Assembly (NCBI GenBank): GCA_021161165.1
Contig: JAGHBF010000119.1
Span: forward strand, 1 to 5,464
DNA: 5,464 nucleotides
Source: Candidatus Aminicenantota bacterium
GTDB taxonomy: Bacteria; Acidobacteriota; Aminicenantia; S016-38
Direction: 5' to 3'
The notes under the pieces were generated by a model. That model was not told the origin of the DNA. It worked only from the letters and a program-made list of their open reading frames with translations, and made no database searches. Both the position numbers and the translations under genes were made by a program. Positions 1 through 5,464 of the stretch are shown one piece after another (position 1 is the first letter of the stretch; each line of letters begins with the position of its first letter).

Positions 1-2692
1 CCACGATGTTAAGCTTCTCGGATTTTAAGTCTTCTATATTATGAAAATCTGTGATAGGGAAAACGGCTCCTTTCCCGAGAATCTCAGAGGCTTTTCCATA
101 AGAAGCCATGACTTTAACAAGTTTTCTATCCATATCAAAAATAGCGATACTCCCCCTCTGGGATGGGATAATTTCTCTTACATGAAAAAGAGCTGCTTTC
201 GCTATTTCTTCAAGGGAAAGGGCTTCCATCACAGAAAGGTCTAAATGTCGCAAAGCCTCCAGTCGCTGGGCATATTTTCTCAAATTCTTCTGTAATCTTA
301 GACTTCTGGTAATATCCCTTGCAATCCCCTGGACCCCTGAAATCTTTCCACCTTTTTTAAACGGGGTTATAATCACCTCAACCGTAAGATGCTCACCATC
401 CTTTGTTTTAACTGTAAACTCTAAAGGTCCGAGACTTTTGCCTTTTTTAATAACGTCTAATAATTGCACTTTCACATCCTTTCCCTCAAGAGAAAGGTCC
501 CAGGCTTTCATGGAAAGAAGTTCCTCTCTTGAATAGCCAAGTTTCTCAAGCACCACTTTGTTAAACTCAATAAAATTGCCATTAAGGTCTATAATGAAGA
601 TTCCATCAGGCGAATTCTCAAAAATGCCGTGATATTTCTCCTCGCTCTCTTTTAGAGCCAGCTCGGCTTTTTTCCTGTCTGAAATATCCCTTACAAACTC
701 CACAACTCCTGTGATTTCTCCTGTCTCACTATCCTTAATTGGATAGGCATATAGCTCCAGATAATTTTTGAAAGGGTCAGAAATTTCATTCATTTCAAGT
801 TTTCCCGACTTAATAGCTCTAAGTGAGGGACACGGAGAGCAGGGTTTTTCGCTTTTATGGTATACCTGATAGCACTTCCTCCCCACAATAGGCATCTGTT
901 CTGCATACCATTTCTTCATGGTATTGTTAACAAAAAGTATATTCAGATTTTTGTCCAGAACACTTATGCCATCCTGTATGCTTTCTAAAACGCTCTGGAG
1001 AAATTCCTGATTTCGCTTTATCGTCTCCTTATCCATCTTCCATTCTGTTATATCCCTCACCACCGCGAGAAGGTAACTTTTATCTCCCACAGAAAACTTA
1101 TTTAAACTCACTTCTGAATCAAAAAGCCTTCCATCCAGCCTTCTATGCTTCCATTCAAAAATCTGCCCTCCTTCTTTAAGAGCCCTATTAATTTTCTCAA
1201 TGGCTTTTTCCCTTGATAATCTTCCGTCTGGCTGGAATTCAGGCGAAAATTCCTCGTAAGGCGTTTTTCCAATAATTTCTTTCTTGCTCCTGCATCCAAA
1301 CATCTCAAGGGCTTTTATATTGCACTCAAGGAATTTGTCCCCTTCCATTATAAAAATGGCATCATTTGCATTTTCAAAAAGAGTCCTGTATTTTTCCTCA
1401 CTCTCCTTAAGTTTCGCTACAGCCTTAATTTTCTCTTTCTCCATTTCCAGGTTATACAAAGCAAAAGAAATGTCAGTGGACAACTCATCAAAAAGGTTAA
1501 TTTCTTCAGAACCCGGAGAAATGTTTTCTGGCAAACAGATAGAAATTAAACCATAAAATTTATCCTTATATTTCAGAGGAGAAATGAGGGAAAATCTTTT
1601 CCGCTCTTCCTGAAAAAGGGGACAATTTCTACACTCTTCCTTAACGGTGATGCTTATCACCTCAGCTTTACGCGAGTCTAAAACTTTCCTAACACATACA
1701 GGATAATCTCCTTTATAAAGAAGTTTTTTAAATTCCTTGAATCCGCTTCCTTCACCTTTATAGTAAAATTCCCTGAATTTTCCTCTCCTGTTTAGCAACG
1801 ATATCCATACGCTTTCATAACCTCCATTAGCTACGAGTACTGAACAAACTCTTTTCAATAGTTCTGTTTTTTCTCTGACACTAACAATTGTCTGGTTTAC
1901 ATTCCTTAAAGCACTGAGAATTCTATTGAGATGCGCTAACTGCCGGTTTTTTTCCATCTCCTGTGTAATATCCACAACTGTTCCTTCATAGAAAATAATT
2001 TTTCCTTCACTATCTTTTACCGCTCTTGCATTTTCTTTGACGTAAAGGGTGCTCCCTTCTTTTCTCTTCCAGGCTGAAATGAAATTTTCTATCCGCCCTT
2101 GCTTCTGCATGATTTCTTTAAACCTGGAACGGGGATATTCCGGCTCAAATCCCTCATCTTCAAGATTTCTTATAATCAGTTCTTCAAATGACTCATATCC
2201 AAGCATTTTTAAAAGCCCCGGGCTGACGTAAAGTATTCTGCCATCAGGAGTGGTTCTGTAAAAACCTATATCTGAATTCTCAACAAGAACTGCGAATGCT
2301 CTCTCTGAAGTGGTTTTTAAAAGGAGATTATCATTAATTATTTTTAAAAATCTCTGTGGATTTTCAGTAATGGATACAACCGAATCAAATCCTGACGAGA
2401 TGGAAGCGGGAAATTCTTTCCTTCCTGAATATATCAGAACAAACGGCAGGTAAAATCCCAGATTCGGAATAGTAGTTTTATAATTTATTATTTTCTTCTT
2501 CCACCATGTTGCAGTCTTTTCATCGCAAATTACAATGTCCGCTTCTTTAACATCTTCAATGTTCGGTAAACTCCTACGGGTTATTTTGAAAAAGGAAATA
2601 TCAAAGTCTTTTTTGGTGAGCAGCTTCTCTAAATTTCCTGTTAATTCTTCATCTGAGAATAAAACTAAAATCTTTTTTTTGCTCTTAATCAT
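1..2692 (-). CDS. Multi-domain PAS/GAF sensor protein, C-terminus beyond the window (probable signal-transduction kinase or similar)
   Basis: The frame is open without a stop from the ATG at 2690-2692 to the left edge, giving 897 residues and no end. Visible domains: receiver-like fold (about 1-125), PAS1 (131-245, ending VVDITQE), GAF1 (250-415), PAS2 (430-550, SEEKYRTLFENA to VVRDITE), PAS3 (560-675, ending FVRDISDRKKAE), PAS4 (682-795, SEEKYHGIFENSPDG to IARDITR) and the start of GAF2 (from about 808). No signal peptide or membrane helix is seen, so it is probably a cytoplasmic sensor of small ligands, redox state or light. The start is firm: a Shine-Dalgarno sequence lies 8 nt upstream, and an in-frame TAA at 2717-2719 precedes it with no other start between. 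PAS3 has a C-x10-C-x2-C cluster and GAF1 a CxxC. Such PAS/GAF chains usually end in a histidine kinase, but GGDEF/EAL or other outputs are equally compatible. The sensor family is clear from sequence; the ligand and output are unknown. Confidence 0.92.
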   Translation of the reverse strand, partial: MIKSKKKILVLFSDEELTGNLEKLLTKKDFDISFFKITRRSLPNIEDVKEADIVICDEKTATWWKKKIINYKTTIPNLGFYLPFVLIYSGRKEFPASISSGFDSVVSITENPQRFLKIINDNLLLKTTSERAFAVLVENSDIGFYRTTPDGRILYVSPGLLKMLGYESFEELIIRNLEDEGFEPEYPRSRFKEIMQKQGRIENFISAWKRKEGSTLYVKENARAVKDSEGKIIFYEGTVVDITQEMEKNRQLAHLNRILSALRNVNQTIVSVREKTELLKRVCSVLVANGGYESVWISLLNRRGKFREFYYKGEGSGFKEFKKLLYKGDYPVCVRKVLDSRKAEVISITVKEECRNCPLFQEERKRFSLISPLKYKDKFYGLISICLPENISPGSEEINLFDELSTDISFALYNLEMEKEKIKAVAKLKESEEKYRTLFENANDAIFIMEGDKFLECNIKALEMFGCRSKKEIIGKTPYEEFSPEFQPDGRLSREKAIEKINRALKEGGQIFEWKHRRLDGRLFDSEVSLNKFSVGDKSYLLAVVRDITEWKMDKETIKRNQEFLQSVLESIQDGISVLDKNLNILFVNNTMKKWYAEQMPIVGRKCYQVYHKSEKPCSPCPSLRAIKSGKLEMNEISDPFKNYLELYAYPIKDSETGEITGVVEFVRDISDRKKAELALKESEEKYHGIFENSPDGIFIIDLNGNFIEFNKVVLEKLGYSREELLSMKAWDLSLEGKDVKVQLLDVIKKGKSLGPLEFTVKTKDGEHLTVEVIITPFKKGGKISGVQGIARDITRSLRLQKNLRKYAQRLEALRHLDLSVMEALSLEEIAKAALFHVREIIPSQRGSIAIFDMDRKLVKVMASYGKASEILGKGAVFPITDFHNIEDLKSEKLNIV
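830..874 (-). other. Cys cluster C-x10-C-x2-C in the third PAS domain of the sensor
   Basis: Sensor residues Cys607, Cys618 and Cys621 lie in GRKCYQVYHKS followed by EKPCSPCPSL. Comparable GKxCYxxxH...PCxxCP segments recur in PAS domains of many bacterial and archaeal sensors. The arrangement would suit metal or iron-sulfur binding or a redox thiol switch, but that role is inferred. Confidence 0.7.
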
Positions 2693-2700
2693 ATTTTTCG

Positions 2701-2707
2701 CACCCCT
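2701..2707 (-). promoter_or_regulatory. Ribosome binding site of the sensor gene
   Basis: AGGGGTG on the minus strand lies 8 nt before the ATG at 2690-2692 and closely resembles the anti-16S pairing AGGAGGTG. It supports this ATG as the start and indicates Shine-Dalgarno-led translation. Confidence 0.7.
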
Positions 2708-2715
2708 ATTTAGAT

Positions 2716-2744
2716 TTTATACCTAAAGTTTCTTTTCAATACAA
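2716..2744 (-). promoter_or_regulatory. Probable sigma70-type promoter for the PAS/GAF sensor gene
   Basis: On the minus strand TTGTAT (2739-2744) and TATAAA (2716-2721) are separated by exactly 17 bp. They match the -35 and -10 consensus at 4 of 6 and 5 of 6 positions. The elements sit between the upstream terminator and the sensor start, which gives a leader of roughly 15-20 nt that still contains the Shine-Dalgarno sequence. In an archaeon the same TATAAAAT could serve as a TATA box. This is inferred from sequence only. Confidence 0.55.
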
Positions 2745-2779
2745 AATAAAAGGGCACAATTTTGTGAAGGAGCAGAAGC

Positions 2780-2814
2780 AAGAAAAGAGCCCGGGCCCTG
2801 AAGCAGAGCCCGGG
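2780..2814 (-). terminator. Rho-independent terminator of the tricorn protease gene
   Basis: Read on the minus strand, an 11-bp stem (CCCGGGCTCTG paired with CAGGGCCCGGG, one G-U wobble) closes on a 3-nt CTT loop. CTCTTTTCTT follows directly. The hairpin begins 17 nt after the protease stop codon. The wobble pair and the T-rich flank are only right for minus-strand transcription; on the plus strand there is a C-A mismatch and no T-tract. The T-tract is interrupted, so termination may be incomplete, but stem strength is high. Confidence 0.85.
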
Positions 2815-2831
2815 GCATAATACACATTAAT

Positions 2832-5464
2832 TTATTTTATCTTTCCCTCATACCACTTTGAACGGTCGGGTTCTGGAGGTGTTTTAACCTTTTTTGGTGG
2901 GTGCTTTTTCAACTCCTTTAACAGGTATTTCACTGCTACCTCAACGCTGGGGTCTCTTCCTTTTGCCACCTCTTCTGGCCTGTCATAAACCTCTATATCA
3001 GGATATATTCCTACGCCTTCCACAGTCCATTTCCCATCTGTCCCAACTATACCAGAAGATGGAACAGCAAAATGTGCACCGTCCACAAGGGAAGGACTCC
3101 ATCCATATCCAACGAGTCCACCCCATGACCTTGTTCCTATAATAGGACCAAGCTTTGCCTTCCTGAACCAGTAAGGGAAATTATCTCCTCCAGAGGAAGA
3201 ATAATGGTTAATGAGCATTGCCTTTGGTCCATCTACTGCAAAAAACGGCTCCGGACGAAGCTCAAGTCCTCTTCTGTGCCAGTAACTAACAGTTTTCCTT
3301 GAGAGAAGCTCAATCATTTTCCCCGGGCTCCAGCCTCCGCCATTATATCTTTCGTCAACTATAAGAGCATCCTTGCTCCTTGCAAGAGCATAGAATCCTT
3401 TAAAGAACTCACGATTCCCCTCAACTGCGGTATCAGGCACATGAACATAACCGATTCTGCCTCCGGAAAGTCTGTCAACGAGTTTTCTGCGAGATTCAAC
3501 CCAGTCAAGATAAAAGAGTTTTAGTTCGCTTCTAATGGGTTTTATCCAGTAGGTTCTTGCTCCTTTCTCTGATGGTACTGAATTTACAACTATAGGAATC
3601 CTTTTGCCCACAGTATTTTCAAGGAACATATAGGGATTATCCTTCAATGTCACATTGTGATAATTCAATTTTATAAGGTAATCGCCCTCTTTTACATTAA
3701 TTCCCTGCTCTGTAAGAGGAGAACGAGTTTCTTCCTTCCAGTTTTCCCCTTTGAATATTTTTGATATTACATATCTTCCTGCTTTCCGGTCAGGCTTAAG
3801 CACCGCTCCAAGAAGACCTGTATCTACCCTGCGGGGTCTTTCAAAATCTCCCCAATTTATATAACAATGACCTGCATTTAATTCTCCAACAAGTTCACCG
3901 AATATGTAATCCAGGTCAGCTCTGTGGCTAACATAGGGCAAAAGCACCCTGTATTTTTCGTACATTTTCTTCCAGTCCACACCGTGCATGTTCTTAACAT
4001 AGAACCAGTCTCTGTAAATTCTCCATCCATCCCTGTACATTTGTCTCCATTCCTTTACAGGGTCTATCTTCATGGTGACATTACTCATATTCAGGAGTCC
4101 ATCTCCCACTTTTTTGCCCGGGGCTATATCTATTATTCCGAATTTGTTTCCTGCTCTGTAAAGGAATTTTTTACCATCCGCTGAAACATCTCCTCCTGTA
4201 ATACCCTTTATTACCAGCATTTCCTTCCTCTTGTTCAGGTCAAATTTATAAAGAGCTCCATCTTTGCCGTATATTACACCACCTTCCACAGCAGCTACAC
4301 CAGAATAATTTCCAGGTTTTAGAGGAAAGGCAATAACTCTGTCGTTTATTCCTTCAAAATCAATCTTTACACCAGATTCTTTCTTTGCAGATTTAGATTT
4401 GCTGGTTTTGCTCTCTTTTTTATTCTCCTCTTTTATGGGTTCTTCATCATTTTTCTCCTTGAAAAGCTTCGGGGCATCCTTTGTGAGATAAATAGCATAT
4501 AATTTCGTGGCTTTGTTGTAAACAAAATCAAACTCAAAGCTGGAAAAATTCATATTGAAATCCCTTGCGGAAAGGAAAAATATGTATTTACCGTCCCTGG
4601 AAAACACAGGAGAAAAGTCGTTATATTTAGCGTTAGTAAGCTGATATTTCTTGTTATGTTCGAGGGAATAGACCCATACCGCGTCAAGGCCATTCTTTCC
4701 GTTTTTTGTGTAAACCACCCATTTTGAATCCGGAGACCAGCTGTAATCTGTTATGTCAAACAGACTTGCTCTGTCCACAACTGTTATTTTCCCGGTTTTT
4801 ATATCCAGGATTTGAAGAATTTGATTCTTATCGGAGAAAAGAAGTTTTTTGCTGTCAGGAGACCACACAACAGGATATCTCCAAATTTTACTGTTCTTTG
4901 TCAGCTGAACCGTTTTTTTCTTTCCTTTGGGGTCAGCCAGATAAATCTCGTACTCCCCTGTCTTATCGGAATAATATGCAATCCATCTACCATCAGGGGA
5001 CCATCTGGGGTACTCTTCCCTTATTCCCTGTGTGGATGTAAGATTATAGGTAATTCCTTCTCTGGCAGGAACAGTGAAAATATCCCCTCTTGCATCAAAT
5101 ACCGCTCTCTTTCCTGTGGGAGATATGCTGTATCCAAATCTGGTTATATATTTCGAAACGTTTTTGAAATAAGGAAGTCTGTTGGGGTCATCAAAATTCA
5201 GGCTTACGGTGAGTTTTTCTGTTCTTCCTGTATTCAGATTTAATTTGTAAATATAACCACCGTTTTCATAAACCACAAATCCTCCTCTACCTGAGGGCCA
5301 TAATACATCGTATTTCTTATGATGGGTTATCTGGGTTATTTTTCCGGTTTTAAGGTCATAGGAATAAAAATTGAGAATAAGGTCGCGGTCGGAAACAAAA
5401 TAAATTTTGTCTCCATACCATATCGGATGCTGGTCTGTTCCAGGAAACTTTGTAAGCCTCTTAG
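2832..5464 (-). CDS. Tricorn-type protease (peptidase family S41) with PD40 beta-propeller and PDZ domains, N-terminus beyond the window
   Basis: The frame is open from the right edge to the TAA at 2832-2834, giving 876 visible residues. Residues 6-27 (FPGTDQHPIWYGDK onward) and about 28-95 are the end of the first tricorn propeller. Seven PD40-like strands at about 111-446 (RWSPDGRWIAYYSD, WSPDSKKLLFSD and others) form a second, seven-bladed propeller. Core domain C1 (about 462-542) holds His532 in NAGHCY. A PDZ domain follows (about 547-645). Core domain C2 (about 647-827) holds oxyanion-type Gly710 (RYNGGGW), nucleophile Ser757 (SSSGGDN) and Glu815 (VEGVGIYPD). The Ser-Glu spacing of 58 equals that of Thermoplasma tricorn (Ser965, Glu1023), where the enzyme trims peptides made by the proteasome. 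By that numbering about 210 N-terminal residues are missing, so a signal peptide cannot be judged. The residue before His is Gly, not Ser. A Lys/Glu-rich linker interrupts the second propeller. The probable role is oligopeptide degradation; substrate and cellular location are unknown. The gene is followed by its own terminator. Confidence 0.94.
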   Translation of the reverse strand, partial: KRLTKFPGTDQHPIWYGDKIYFVSDRDLILNFYSYDLKTGKITQITHHKKYDVLWPSGRGGFVVYENGGYIYKLNLNTGRTEKLTVSLNFDDPNRLPYFKNVSKYITRFGYSISPTGKRAVFDARGDIFTVPAREGITYNLTSTQGIREEYPRWSPDGRWIAYYSDKTGEYEIYLADPKGKKKTVQLTKNSKIWRYPVVWSPDSKKLLFSDKNQILQILDIKTGKITVVDRASLFDITDYSWSPDSKWVVYTKNGKNGLDAVWVYSLEHNKKYQLTNAKYNDFSPVFSRDGKYIFFLSARDFNMNFSSFEFDFVYNKATKLYAIYLTKDAPKLFKEKNDEEPIKEENKKESKTSKSKSAKKESGVKIDFEGINDRVIAFPLKPGNYSGVAAVEGGVIYGKDGALYKFDLNKRKEMLVIKGITGGDVSADGKKFLYRAGNKFGIIDIAPGKKVGDGLLNMSNVTMKIDPVKEWRQMYRDGWRIYRDWFYVKNMHGVDWKKMYEKYRVLLPYVSHRADLDYIFGELVGELNAGHCYINWGDFERPRRVDTGLLGAVLKPDRKAGRYVISKIFKGENWKEETRSPLTEQGINVKEGDYLIKLNYHNVTLKDNPYMFLENTVGKRIPIVVNSVPSEKGARTYWIKPIRSELKLFYLDWVESRRKLVDRLSGGRIGYVHVPDTAVEGNREFFKGFYALARSKDALIVDERYNGGGWSPGKMIELLSRKTVSYWHRRGLELRPEPFFAVDGPKAMLINHYSSSGGDNFPYWFRKAKLGPIIGTRSWGGLVGYGWSPSLVDGAHFAVPSSGIVGTDGKWTVEGVGIYPDIEVYDRPEEVAKGRDPSVEVAVKYLLKELKKHPPKKVKTPPEPDRSKWYEGKIK
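4371..4469 (-). other. Lys/Glu/Ser-rich low-complexity linker inside the tricorn second propeller
   Basis: Visible protease residues about 332-364 (starting KLFKEKNDEEPIKEENKK) consist almost wholly of Lys, Glu, Asp and Ser. They fall between the fifth and sixth PD40-like blades. The segment is likely disordered and surface-exposed. Similar charged insertions occur in bacterial tricorn homologues; the function is unknown. Confidence 0.7.

Larger units (their letters stand above)
2693..2831. other. Intergenic region between protease and sensor genes
   Basis: This 139-bp stretch holds the protease terminator, then about 35 bp without recognisable signals (2745-2779), then the sensor promoter and ribosome binding site. 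No small gene or RNA gene is seen. The order terminator then promoter argues that the two co-directional genes form separate transcription units. Confidence 0.7.

Noticed and set aside
1284..2726. Short plus-strand frames (1284-1556, 2049-2231, 2535-2726) and a minus-strand frame at 1108-1308
   Set aside because: All overlap the continuous sensor reading frame, have Ser/Phe/Leu-rich shadow composition or an out-of-phase reading, and show no domain.
2716..2738. TTGAAA as the -35 element of the sensor promoter
   Set aside because: It lies only 12 bp from TATAAA. The TTGTAT hexamer at 17 bp is a better-spaced choice.
2780..2820. GC-rich palindromes CCCGGG and GGGCCC as an operator or repeat element
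   Set aside because: They are the two arms of one hairpin placed directly after a stop codon and followed by a T-rich tract. A terminator explains them fully.
4706..5243. Plus-strand open frames of 111 and 143 codons
   Set aside because: They lie wholly antisense to the well-supported tricorn propeller and overlap each other. Their compositions, rich in Cys, Phe and Ser, look like shadow translations, and neither resembles a known domain.
5274..5276. GTG as the start codon of the tricorn protease gene, giving an 814-residue protein
   Set aside because: The same frame stays open for 62 more codons to the right edge and encodes the typical tricorn segment GTDQHPIWYGDKIYF. The gene starts outside the window. 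A GGAGG-like stretch before the GTG is just Gly-Gly coding sequence.

Overview
The window carries two large protein-coding genes. Both are on the minus strand, both run off a window edge, and a 139-bp intergenic stretch separates them. Base composition is moderately AT-rich. Arginine is written mostly AGA/AGG and the proteins are rich in Lys, Glu and Ile. Usable Shine-Dalgarno, sigma70-like promoter and Rho-independent terminator signals point to a bacterium. The codon and amino-acid bias would fit a thermophilic or deep-branching, possibly uncultivated lineage, but no taxonomic marker is present and an archaeal origin is not excluded.

Right part (2832-5464): the C-terminal 876 residues of a tricorn-type protease (peptidase family S41). 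Visible are the end of a first beta-propeller, a complete seven-bladed PD40-type propeller, a core domain with the catalytic His, a PDZ domain, and a second core domain with the nucleophilic Ser and the Glu. Roughly 200 N-terminal residues lie beyond the right edge.

Intergenic part (2693-2831): a strong GC-rich hairpin followed by a U-rich tract ends the protease transcript. A sigma70-like promoter and a Shine-Dalgarno sequence then serve the next gene. The two genes are therefore co-directional but probably separate transcription units.

Left part (1-2692): the first 897 residues of a soluble multi-domain sensor, open in one frame to the left edge. Domain order is a degenerate receiver-like domain, PAS, GAF, PAS, PAS with a Cys cluster, PAS, and the start of a second GAF. 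The output domain (histidine kinase, GGDEF or other) lies beyond the edge and cannot be named.

No RNA genes, mobile elements, CRISPR arrays or extended DNA repeats were seen. No functional link between protease and sensor can be shown beyond adjacency. The less ordinary points are the receiver-like domain without the usual Lys, two Cys clusters in the sensor domains, and active-site substitutions in the tricorn core. I did not find convincing evidence of an entirely new system.
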